Shown here in pieces: positions 1 through 6,623 of a DNA stretch of 15,189 nt. A program made the translations under genes and the position numbers. The first letter of the stretch is position 1, and every line of letters begins with the position of its first letter. Under the pieces are notes generated by a model that was not told the origin of the DNA, ran no database searches, and saw only the letters and a program-made list of their open reading frames with translations. Source of the stretch: Nitrospirales bacterium (lineage in GTDB: Bacteria; Nitrospirota; Nitrospiria; Nitrospirales; UBA8639); NCBI GenBank assembly GCA_021604265.1, contig BQIY01000014.1, forward strand, positions 1 to 15,189, written 5' to 3'.

Positions 1-1437
1 GATTACCCGGATGAGCGTTTCATCGGCTTCGTCCTTCAAATCGAGAGCTGGCCGCACGTGCAAACAGCCGACATCAACGTGCCCAAACATGCCGTATTCA
101 AGCCCGTAGGCATCGAGCACCTGACGAAACTCTTGAATATAAGCAGCCAGATGCTCAGGGGGTACCACGGTATCCTCAACAAAGGGAATCGGACGGCGAT
201 TGCCCTTTGTATTGCCGAGCAGCCCCACCCCTTTGGCGCGCAGCTCCCATAGCGCCACGATATCGGCATCGGTCGTGGCTAATTGATAGCCCACGGCTTC
301 GTGCTCTTGCCCGAGCAACGCATCGAGTTGGTCGCAGAGCGCCTGGGTGTCAGCGTTCACCACATCGGCATCATGGCCGGCAAATTCAATGAGGTTGATC
401 GACTGCACGCGGTCATCGCCCGGGTGGGAGAAGAACTTCCCCACCCGGTCCCAGACCACATCCCGCCGCGCCAGGGTGACGATCGTATCGTCCACCGTTT
501 CAATCGCGGCCGGATCCGCTTGTACCAATATAGTGGCGGCTCGCAAGCTGTCATCAAAACTCAAATATTTAGCAACGATCAAGCGTTTGACTGTCGGCAG
601 CGGAGTTAGTTTGACTTTGATGCCAGTGACAACCGCTAGTGTGCCCTCGGAACCGGCAATCAGAGCATGAAGATTGAATTGCCCCTCCTCGGTGTAGACA
701 TGCGCGAGATTGTAGCCGGTCAAAAAGCGCGTTAACTTCGGGAAGCGCTGTTTGATCAGCTCTTGTTTGCTCGTAACGATGCGGTCCACGCCCTGATAAA
801 TCCGATTGACCAGATCGTCGCCCGACTTGAGCTCGTGTAATGCCGCCGCGTCGAGGGGCACGCTCTGCCAGGCCGACCCGTCTGAGAGCACCACATCCAA
901 TGCCAGAACATGGTTACTGGTTTTGCCATAGATGCGAGAGCCTTTCCCTGACGCATCGGTACTAACCATGCCGCCAATCGTCGCGCGATTACTCGGCGCG
1001 AGCTCCGGGGCAAAAAAGACACCATGGGGTTTCACGTGGGCATTGAATTGATCGAGGACAACCCCAGGTTCAACCCAAGCCCATCCCTCCGCCTCATTCA
1101 CCTCGACAATCCGGTTCATATGCCGGGAGAGATCGACCACCACCCCTTCGGTCAACGACTGGCCGTTCGTCCCCGTCCCACCACCACGGGCGGTAAACGT
1201 CACGTTGGCAAACGCATCGTGAGTGGCAAGCTGGAAGATACACTGGACGTCGGCTTGCGAGCGGGGAAACAACACGGCCTGAGGCGTCACTTGATAGATG
1301 GAGTTGTCGGTTGCCGCACTGAGACGACCGCCATAACGGGTCTCAACATCACCCGTGAACGCCGTGCGTTTAAGGGCGTCGACGAATGCCAAGACAATCG
1401 GACTCAGTGCTTCTTTCTCGGTTAATTGCGGAATCAT
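1..1437 (-). CDS. ydiJ: YdiJ-type FAD-linked D-2-hydroxyacid (D-2-hydroxyglutarate) dehydrogenase, N-terminal part
   Basis: An uninterrupted minus-strand frame of 479 codons runs off the left edge. The N-terminus MIPQLTEKEA closely resembles E. coli YdiJ (MIPQ...). The FAD-binding (PCMH-type) domain is clear: RGGGTGTNGQ at residues 84-93, HMNRI at 106-110, FFAPELAPSNRATIGGM at about 141-157, and GSEGT at 262-266. The conserved FGHVD motif of the FAD-oxidase C-terminal domain is at 451-455. Full YdiJ proteins are about 1,000 residues and end in an Fe-S (CxxC-rich) domain, which would lie outside the window. In E. coli this family oxidises D-2-hydroxyglutarate to 2-oxoglutarate using FAD. The start at 1437 fits the family and has GGAG just upstream; an in-frame ATG at 1452 would add five residues. 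It is more GC-rich than the genes to its right and is probably core chromosomal. A glycolate or D-lactate oxidase role is possible, but the N-terminus favours YdiJ. Confidence 0.93.
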   Translation of the reverse strand, partial: MIPQLTEKEALSPIVLAFVDALKRTAFTGDVETRYGGRLSAATDNSIYQVTPQAVLFPRSQADVQCIFQLATHDAFANVTFTARGGGTGTNGQSLTEGVVVDLSRHMNRIVEVNEAEGWAWVEPGVVLDQFNAHVKPHGVFFAPELAPSNRATIGGMVSTDASGKGSRIYGKTSNHVLALDVVLSDGSAWQSVPLDAAALHELKSGDDLVNRIYQGVDRIVTSKQELIKQRFPKLTRFLTGYNLAHVYTEEGQFNLHALIAGSEGTLAVVTGIKVKLTPLPTVKRLIVAKYLSFDDSLRAATILVQADPAAIETVDDTIVTLARRDVVWDRVGKFFSHPGDDRVQSINLIEFAGHDADVVNADTQALCDQLDALLGQEHEAVGYQLATTDADIVALWELRAKGVGLLGNTKGNRRPIPFVEDTVVPPEHLAAYIQEFRQVLDAYGLEYGMFGHVDVGCLHVRPALDLKDEADETLIRVI

Positions 1438-1571
1438 CGCCACTCCATTCATGCGGCATCGCACAGGGACTGGGTGTCACTTTGGGACTGTTGAATATTA
1501 ACTTTTGTCATGAGCAAATTTGAGCATGAGCGTCGCTGAACTTAAAGACTTCCGGCCGGTTCAAAAAAGCA

Positions 1572-1627
1572 TGCCCTGAGTCTTTTCGAAGGGTCCCTCC
1601 GGACCTGCCCTGAGCTTTGTCGAAGGG
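1572..1627. repeat. Pair of 22-bp interspersed repeats around a small hairpin
   Basis: Two copies of a 22-bp unit with consensus TGCCCTGAG-YYTTKT-CGAAGGG lie at 1572-1593 and 1606-1627 and match at 19 of 22 positions. Between them GGTCC (1592-1596), CTCC and GGACC (1601-1605) form a perfect 5-bp stem with a 4-base loop. Units like this are scattered between genes in many environmental genomes. Nothing shows that they are transcribed or mobile by themselves. Confidence 0.6.
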
Positions 1628-1636
1628 AAGGCCACA

Positions 1637-1712
1637 GCTATTTTTTTGCGCGGAGCGTACTGGCAATACGTGAGCACGAAAAAATAGCGAGAACGCCGCT
1701 GGCGGCTTTTTT
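1637..1712. repeat. Large dyad (cruciform-like) followed by a GC hairpin and T-run
   Basis: GCTATTTTTT at 1637-1646 is the exact inverse of AAAAAATAGC at 1679-1688, and inside it CGTA (1656-1659) pairs with TACG (1667-1670), giving a stem-loop of about 52 nt. Next come GCCG (1695-1698), CTGG, CGGC (1703-1706) and six T. This resembles an intrinsic terminator for plus-strand transcription, but the stem is only 4 bp, so that reading is weak. No gene lies just upstream on the plus strand, so the block is more likely a dispersed intergenic repeat than a working terminator. Confidence 0.45.
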
Positions 1713-1798
1713 CAACAGGCCCACTATCATAGTCGGAAAGACGGGAAAATCAAGCTGAGGCAGCCGAGGGTTATGAAAGGTCGTATTCCATAATGGTC

Positions 1799-2040
1799 AG
1801 TATTAGGGGCAGGCCTGCTTTATTTGTTTAATGAAGTCGAGCAATGACTCTTAGCCCATGGCCAGAAAACCCAGACTGCATGTATCGGGTGGTGTCTATC
1901 TTGTGATGGTTCGCGGGAACGGGGAACAGTATGCGTCCATCTTGCGTCGACAGATTGGGCAACTCGAGGCAGCCGTACAAGGGCTATGCCTCAGCTGAGA
2001 AAATACATTTTCGCACTTACGCAGGCCTGACCCCACTTAC
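1799..2040 (+). mobile_element. Relic of a REP-associated (RAYT) transposon with imperfect inverted ends
   Basis: The left boundary at about 1799-1818 reads AGTATTAGGGGCAGGCCTGC. The right boundary at 2021-2040 reads, on the opposite strand, GTAAGTGGGGTCAGGCCTGC. These form an imperfect inverted repeat around the core GGGG(T/-)CAGGCCTGC, and the GCAGGCCTGC core is itself palindromic. The ends enclose only about 240 bp, with a fragment that starts like a Y1 (HuH) transposase. Intact RAYT genes are several hundred bases long, so this is a deletion remnant, too short to encode a transposase. Confidence 0.55.
1858..1998 (+). pseudogene. Truncated REP-associated tyrosine (Y1) transposase
   Basis: The frame encodes 46 residues. 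The first 24 (MARKPRLHVSGG, then VYLVMVRGNGEQ) match the N-terminal start of RAYT-type Y1 transposases, typically MARxxR..xPGGxYHVxxRGN. The catalytic HUH motif (consensus HxH) and Tyr region are absent. The remaining 22 residues do not resemble the family core and may be a fused C-terminal tail or out-of-frame sequence. Intact family members have roughly 150-300 residues. This is almost certainly a dead gene inside the inverted-end relic. Confidence 0.6.
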
Positions 2041-2042
2041 TA

Positions 2043-2077
2043 TATCTAAACAGATACATATTGTATCTTAATAGATA
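2043..2077. promoter_or_regulatory. Operator-like cluster of phased palindromes
   Basis: TATCT-AAAC-AGATA (2043-2056) and TATCT-TAAT-AGATA (2064-2077) are two 14-bp palindromes with identical half-sites and different spacers, set exactly 21 bp apart (two helical turns). Between them AGATACA (2052-2058), TAT and TGTATCT (2062-2068) form a perfect 7-bp-arm palindrome. This alternating arrangement is what a cooperative dimeric regulator site looks like. It lies about 195-230 bp upstream of the receptor gene at 2272, the nearest plus-strand start. The regulator is unknown, and an AT-rich chance structure cannot be excluded. Confidence 0.4.
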
Positions 2078-2271
2078 ACTTTAAAATCCCCTTTTCCTCT
2101 GGTTGAGTCTCGATCCTCTCATACAAAAACCTAGAAATGCCAGAACTTTTGGACTTTTTACTTTAATGAATGCCTGGCATTGGTCTTGCTCGTACAGCCG
2201 TAATTAGCCTTGGATGCATGAGCACTGAAAAAGCCTATGGATAATACCTATTCCCTCTGATGGCTTAACAA

Positions 2272-4938
2272 ATGCGATCATCACAAGACTCGACGGCTGT
2301 TAAACGCACTCCTGTTATATTGCAATGCCTTTGCTTGTTACTGTCGTGGTATCTCGCCCCAAGCTCTTCGCTGGCGCAAATCCCTTTAGCATCTGAAAAA
2401 AAAGAAATCACATTTACGAAGCCTCTGCTGCGGGTTGGTATAGCTTTTCGAGGGTCACCCGCAGGCCAGCGAATGCTTGACGGCATCCGCAAATACATCA
2501 AGACCTACAACGAAGCGAAAGGGAAAAGGCAATTATGGACAGTCGAACCTGTCGAGCTGCCGTACGGCGAGGAGGAGGCCGGTTTACAATTGTTGCTGGA
2601 AGTTATACGAAAACAAGCACACCAAAATCTCTCAAATGAAGCAGTCCAAGACTCGGTTGCAGCGGCGCCTGCTGTTGACGTTATCCTGGGGCCAAGCGAC
2701 AGTGGGCTATACCTCAGCCTGATGGAATTTAAAGACGACTTAGAAGCAGCGAAAGTGGTCGTACTCTCGCCGGTAGTCACTGCAAAGGAAGGCAACAAGC
2801 CAAATGAATGGTTGTTTCGAGCCAACGTCCAGGTGGTCAAGCGTGCGCAAAAGATTTTTGATTATCTGGTGTCGCGCGGATTCAATACAATTACGGTTGC
2901 TTACGAGTCCAGCAGCTTTGGCGACATGGCCGAACTCGCTTTCAGCGAACTGGCCGGCGAAAAGCCACAGATCAACTACAAAGCATTGAGATTTCGCTCG
3001 GGACAGCTACGTGGGGCAGCCTCGACTATAGTCGATGAACGCCCCAGCGCTGTTGGTTTACTTGGTCGAACAGAACACGTTCGGCAACTACAGAGAGCGC
3101 TGAATGCGGTAACGCCAACCATCGTACCATACGATCCGCTGGTTTTTGCCATCACCGACGCCAGCACACTGTGCCTCAAAGGAGTGCGATTTGTCACACT
3201 TTACAAAAAACAAAAAGGGTCCACGCAAGCAGACCCGGGGTGCGGTAACCCGCCAGGGTCCATGACCGACGAATTCACAGAGCTTGGCTATGACACCGCG
3301 AAACGTCTGCTTCGGATTGCTGACAAAATTGGAACTGATAGCCATGGCACTATTGATTGGCGGACCAAGTTCCGATATGAGCTTGCTGCTAGTTTCGAAA
3401 CTCCGAACGGACGACCTTCCAAGCGTACGGGAATGGCTTTTCTCGGGCGTGAAAATACAGCCGAGCCAACAATTCGCTGGTATGAGGGCGTTGTAGATGG
3501 AAAAGATGTCTTTGCTGATGTAACAACACCTACAAGTGGATGGAGCAGTTGGTGGACATGGTGGAAGGACCGAATCGAGGTGCGACAGCGCCGGTTTGGC
3601 CTCGTTCCTCTAATCAATATCACATTTGTTGTAGCGATTGTCGGCATCCTTACGTTTCTAGATGTCAACAAGTCCTTTACTGCTGGTAGGGCGCGACGTT
3701 ATCTATGGCGCTGGACGTTTCTACGGCTTGCTTTGTTCAATGTATTCGTGGCCGTGGCGGTGCTCTTTGCCATGGCCGAGTGGGGCGACGTGCGCTGGGA
3801 CAATACCCTGGTGGCCCTAAGCGTGGCATTCGGTTACACAATGCTTCTGAAGACCACGATATTCGAAACCTCCTCAGGACAGGCATTCGGGTTGGCACAG
3901 TTTTACGAGAAGATACTCAAGAACATCAACCGCCGCCTCATGGTCATGCGTTACGAGCTTGAAGCACCCCGCGTCTACTTCCTCAGCTATACTAACTCAC
4001 GCAATTGGCTGCGCGAAGTGCTTGTTCGGGTGTACCGCGAGAGCGAAGATAGCGATCGGGCGGACCGACTGATCGCTGATATCGACCGAGATGTAGGGAC
4101 AATCGATGGCGAGGTCGAAAAACGACGCGTCTATGCACGAATTCTGTTAGACTTGATGAATTGGCCTCAGCTTGTGAGGGCCCATCTTCTACCGTTTAAC
4201 ATAAAAGAACACGAGCTCTTTGATCCTACCACACTGCTGCGCGCAGCGGCTCATTATAGCTCCCAGGTGCGTCCAGAAAATGGCCACAAAATTAACGCCA
4301 TGGTCACAGCGCGGCTTACCCAAATACGGGAGCAAAACACGGGTAAGGTTAATAAGGCAATCAAGGATGAGTTGGACGAGCGCATTGCCAAATCCACTAC
4401 AGAACGCGGCCGAACGTATGTGCGTCTAGACTGGTTAGTCATACAACAATTCATCAGCCTTGACCAATTGCAACCGAAGGGGTTGGTTGATCCAGCGTTC
4501 GACCCAAGACCTCTGCGTTCGCGCCTCACGTCTTGGCTTGCAGATTTTATCCCTCGCCACCCTGGAGCCATGAATAAACCGGCCGATGACCCAACGGGCG
4601 AACGTCGTTCGACACGTCGGCTAAATATTAACGGTAACGCCTCACTAACCTGGAGACATAAGATCGATGACGAACCAGAAATTTGCGCGGCACACCTTCT
4701 GAATGTAAGTACTGGGGGCATTGGGCTCTTGCTGGACAATAGCCAGCCTATTCAGGATGTTCAACGAGCTGCAATTTGCGAAGTCGACATAGCTGGTGAG
4801 ACGTTGACGCTAAAGGACTGCGTCGACTATCGTGGGCATAATGATTTCGAAGAGAAAACTCGTTTAAACCTGCAGTGGATCAATCCATCCCAAGAGACGC
4901 TAGCGAAGGTCACAGAATACGTGAAAGCTGCCTCTTAA
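2272..4938 (+). CDS. Membrane receptor: periplasmic-binding (type 1) domain, three TM helices, cytosolic region and PilZ domain
   Basis: The 888-residue protein begins with a signal-type segment (hydrophobic core about 15-29, possible cleavage after SLA at 35). Residues about 50-415 read as a type 1 periplasmic-binding fold of the branched-chain amino acid receptor kind: LLRVGIAFRGS, DVILGPSDSGLYLS, KVVVLSPVVTA, LFRANVQVVKRAQ, ITVAYESSSFGDMA. Hydrophobic segments at about 443-463, 482-502 and 512-530 would put the C-terminus in the cytoplasm. Residues 531-775 are soluble, charged and unrecognised. The C-terminus is a PilZ domain with both cyclic-di-GMP motifs: RxxxR at 778-782 (also 779-783) and NxSxxG at 811-816. 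The likely role is sensing an envelope ligand and linking it to cyclic-di-GMP. The ATG at 2272 precedes the signal segment but has no strong Shine-Dalgarno. No downstream partner is present. Confidence 0.85.
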   Translation: MRSSQDSTAVKRTPVILQCLCLLLSWYLAPSSSLAQIPLASEKKEITFTKPLLRVGIAFRGSPAGQRMLDGIRKYIKTYNEAKGKRQLWTVEPVELPYGEEEAGLQLLLEVIRKQAHQNLSNEAVQDSVAAAPAVDVILGPSDSGLYLSLMEFKDDLEAAKVVVLSPVVTAKEGNKPNEWLFRANVQVVKRAQKIFDYLVSRGFNTITVAYESSSFGDMAELAFSELAGEKPQINYKALRFRSGQLRGAASTIVDERPSAVGLLGRTEHVRQLQRALNAVTPTIVPYDPLVFAITDASTLCLKGVRFVTLYKKQKGSTQADPGCGNPPGSMTDEFTELGYDTAKRLLRIADKIGTDSHGTIDWRTKFRYELAASFETPNGRPSKRTGMAFLGRENTAEPTIRWYEGVVDGKDVFADVTTPTSGWSSWWTWWKDRIEVRQRRFGLVPLINITFVVAIVGILTFLDVNKSFTAGRARRYLWRWTFLRLALFNVFVAVAVLFAMAEWGDVRWDNTLVALSVAFGYTMLLKTTIFETSSGQAFGLAQFYEKILKNINRRLMVMRYELEAPRVYFLSYTNSRNWLREVLVRVYRESEDSDRADRLIADIDRDVGTIDGEVEKRRVYARILLDLMNWPQLVRAHLLPFNIKEHELFDPTTLLRAAAHYSSQVRPENGHKINAMVTARLTQIREQNTGKVNKAIKDELDERIAKSTTERGRTYVRLDWLVIQQFISLDQLQPKGLVDPAFDPRPLRSRLTSWLADFIPRHPGAMNKPADDPTGERRSTRRLNINGNASLTWRHKIDDEPEICAAHLLNVSTGGIGLLLDNSQPIQDVQRAAICEVDIAGETLTLKDCVDYRGHNDFEEKTRLNLQWINPSQETLAKVTEYVKAAS

Positions 4939-4983
4939 ACTACGTGATGTAAACGCATTGGCACTGCCGCGCACTGGGAAAAA

Positions 4984-5076
4984 CTACAGGCTTTCTCGAT
5001 CCTCCCGAACCAACCCTATAATTTTGTCCATCACCTGTTGGGATCGTCGTTCTTCTACTGAATTCAGGTTTTTCAT
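4984..5076 (-). CDS. Small 30-residue reading frame, overlapping the upstream fragment
   Basis: This minus-strand frame encodes a 30-residue charged peptide starting MKNLNSVEER and ending VREDRESL. Its ATG overlaps the TGA of the frame before it (ATGA), the usual geometry of translational coupling, and its codons look ordinary. No family is recognised. It is too short for confidence by itself; the ATGA overlap and the coding look of both neighbours argue that it was once, or still is, the last gene of a minus-strand operon. Confidence 0.35.
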   Translation of the reverse strand: MKNLNSVEERRSQQVMDKIIGLVREDRESL

Positions 5077-5225
5077 TTCTTTTTCCTATCTGGATCGGGC
5101 CGCATTTTTTGATAATGAATGAAGTCATGGAACTGCTTGTGCATTTTATCCAACGGTAGCCTTTTTCGTTCCCTCAGCACTTTTGCTGTTACCTCAAGAA
5201 TGGCATTACCGGTGATTGGATCAAG
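5073..5225 (-). pseudogene. C-terminal fragment of an unknown gene, cut off at the edge of the long repeat
   Basis: The minus-strand frame reads LDPITGNAIL..., then KVLRERKRLPLDKMHKQF..., and ends RPDPDRKKK, about 50 residues with coding-like composition. Going upstream on its own strand, it enters the long direct repeat at 5225 and meets a stop within four codons (5235-5237). The boundary of the gene-like sequence and the boundary of the repeat coincide. The simplest reading is that insertion of the repeat removed the N-terminal part. The family is not recognised. Confidence 0.35.
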
Positions 5226-5269
5226 GATTTGGGGTCATTGCTTGATCTTACATTCATGGTTCTTTCTGG

Positions 5270-5336
5270 GCCTAACGAACTTGGAGGGCCAATTGGTCGT
5301 TAGGGTGACGCAGACTCGTAGCATCAAGCGTTAGGC
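5270..5336 (+). other. attC-like recombination-site dyad
   Basis: GCCTAAC (5270-5276) and GTTAGGC (5330-5336) are inverse copies 67 bp apart and match the outer boxes of integron attC sites (RYYYAAC ... GTTRRRY). Inside them CTTGGAG pairs loosely with GCATCAAG, the place of the inner L boxes, with a small unpaired offset on one side as in attC. A second overlapping dyad pairs CCTAACGA (5271-5278) with TCGTTAGG. Toxin-antitoxin genes are common integron cassettes, which fits higB immediately downstream. No integrase is visible. It may instead be an ordinary hairpin of a mobile repeat. Confidence 0.35.
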
Positions 5337-5502
5337 TACCGCACTCCCAAACAGGTTCATTTCGAAAAGAGAACGATGCCCGAATAGGGTGAAACCATGA
5401 TCGGAAAGCTGACTTATTTTTCCACATCGGTGGTTTAGACCTTGAAGTCCACTCTCATCCCACTGTCATTTACAATAGTACCGGCTTGCGTCACTGCCTA
5501 TC

Positions 5503-5531
5503 TTGGCGTTAGTCCTGTTTGCCGTTACCAT
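5503..5531 (+). promoter_or_regulatory. Putative sigma-70 promoter for higB, copy A
   Basis: TTGGCG (5503-5508), a 17-bp spacer and TACCAT (5526-5531) stand in for -35 and -10 boxes; the second copy has the better pair TTGACG and TACTAT at the same spacing. The -10 box ends only five bases before the higB ATG at 5537. Transcription would therefore start at or next to the start codon and give a leaderless message. Confidence 0.45.
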
Positions 5532-5536
5532 TGGGT

Positions 5537-5827
5537 ATGATTAAGGCATTCGGGAACAAGAAAACGGAATCGATTTGGAATAGAACCTACGCGAAGAAGC
5601 TTCCAGAGGCCTTGCCAAACAAAGCATTCAGAAAAATACGAATGATCGACGCGGCCAGGAATATCACGGATTTAAAGATACCGCCCAGCAACAGGCTGGA
5701 TAAAATGAAAGACAAGTGGGGCAACTATCATTCGATCCGGGTAACAGAACAATACCGGATATGATTTATCTGGGAGAATAGGAACGCTTTGAATGTTGAA
5801 TTTGGCGACTATCATGACAAGCTCTAG
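5537..5827 (+). pseudogene. higB: HigB-like (RelE/ParE superfamily) toxin with an in-frame TGA
   Basis: The frame opens at ATG 5537 with MIKAFGNKKTESIWN. It continues with RKIRMIDAARNITDLKIPPSNRL and SIRVTEQYRI, the layout of HigB mRNA-interferase toxins (MIxxFxxKxTExx...LRxLxxAxxxxDLxxPPxNRLxxL...YSIRxNxQWRICF). Codon 76 (5762-5764) is TGA where the family usually has Cys. Reading past it, FIWENRNALNV..FGDYHDKL restores the usual HigB C-terminus and ends at TAG 5825. A single base change therefore removes the last 20 residues. The strong GGAGGAG for the following higA overlaps this TAG. The toxin is probably inactive unless the TGA is read through. Confidence 0.75.
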
Positions 5828-5836
5828 GAGGAGAAC

Positions 5837-5980
5837 ATGAGAAAGATACAAGTAGAACACCCCGGCATTATTCTACAAGAGGAATTTCTTGATGAGATGG
5901 CAATTTCACAATATGCCCTTGCGAAGGCAACGGACATTCCTAAGACCCGCATAAATGCCATTGCCAGCGGTGACAGGTGA
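5837..5980 (+). pseudogene. higA: Truncated HigA-like XRE-family antitoxin
   Basis: Nine bases after the natural higB stop and behind a strong GGAGGAG, a 47-residue frame begins MRKIQVEHPGIILQEEFLDE. It continues with MAISQYALAKATDIPKTRIN and AIASGDR. This is the N-terminal half of HigA antitoxins, including most of the helix-turn-helix (typically ...ALAxAxGVPxxRIxxIxxGxRxITADTALRL). It stops at TGA 5978 exactly where the ITADTALRL segment should start. Intact family members have about 90-105 residues. What follows is not recognisable as HigA in any frame, so the end was replaced by a deletion or insertion rather than by one point mutation. Confidence 0.75.
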
Positions 5981-6623
5981 TGTAGGTTCAGTGCAGGAAA
6001 GCTATGATGCGACCATCTCTTTACCGGTATTTTAGAATTGAGGCTTTCAATTAATATGGTGCTCCCACAATTCTTTCGTTTTCAACGATAAATCTGGACT
6101 TCTAAAGAAAGTTCGAAATTCTGGGGGACGCGAACTAAATAAAATACCTAGAATTAGGAAGGGTTGAAGTTTTTAATCGTTTGTGGCCCAATGGATGGAT
6201 TCAAGGGAACAGAGAATATCTTGGTTATGAGATTTGAACCATCTTCTTAGAACTTGAACAAAAGATGTGAGAATATCAATGGTCACACACAGCACTAAAA
6301 GTGAAAAGCCGAAGTATTCTTAGTCTTAATGATAAGAATAAAGGTATCTTACGATTATCCTTAGAGAATGAAGTTCCCTATTATCTAGAAAACATTGATC
6401 AATGTAATCAATAATAAATGTTCTAGATGGCGTTGGTTAGAGTCAGCTGGAAAGCATTCTATTCCTAGTCTATACGGGGGTACTAAATTTGTAATTGATG
6501 AGTTTTGATGGCTAATTGAAATTGGTACAACGAATATTGTGAAGCCGTATGGAAATGGTGCATATAGCCAAAAATTTATGAAGGCAAGTCAATGATTATA
6601 TACAGTAGAGTCAAGATGAAGAG
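5981..6623. other. AT-rich gap with decayed coding traces, no intact gene
   Basis: No frame here is both long and intact. Two overlapping traces look like old coding sequence. From about 6139 one plus-strand frame reads KYLELGRVEVFNRLWPNGWI and, after stops at 6238 and 6268, EYQWSHTALKVKSRSILS and LRLSLENEVPYYLENID, ending at 6412. From 6422 another frame reads RWRWLESAGKHSIPSLYGG, then after one stop WLIEIGTTNIVKPYGNGAYS and QKFMKAS. I recognise no family. The promoter of the kinase operon must lie near the right end; TTGTGA at 6537 and CATATA 18 bases later are weak candidates. Confidence 0.4.

Larger units (their letters stand above)
5225..5763 (+). repeat. Long direct repeat, copy A (attC-like dyad, promoter, higB)
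   Basis: The sequence from GGATTTGGGGTCA at 5225 matches 14638-15189 in the same orientation. By eye there are about 29 differences plus a small insertion over the first ~400 bp, then 137 identical bases (5627-5763 against 15053-15189) up to the window edge. The other copy has an extra 12-base tandem unit near its start. The unit includes the dyad at 5270, the region before higB, and higB itself. Together the copies bracket about 9.4 kb. Confidence 0.9.

Noticed and set aside
1024..1425. 133-codon plus-strand frame
   Set aside because: It lies wholly opposite the YdiJ-type gene, whose minus-strand frame is uninterrupted and matches the family; this one has no recognisable features.
1695..1712. 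Intrinsic terminator (GC hairpin plus T-run)
   Set aside because: The stem is only 4 bp with no plus-strand gene immediately upstream, so it was kept only as part of the repeat block.
4254..4739. 161-codon minus-strand frame inside the receptor gene
   Set aside because: A shadow of the 888-residue frame, rich in Ser/Arg from reverse reading of ordinary codons, with no domain.
5119..5334. 71-codon plus-strand frame with a hydrophobic stretch
   Set aside because: It crosses the boundary of the long repeat and runs through the attC-like dyad. The second copy does not preserve it, and its opposite strand looks more coding.
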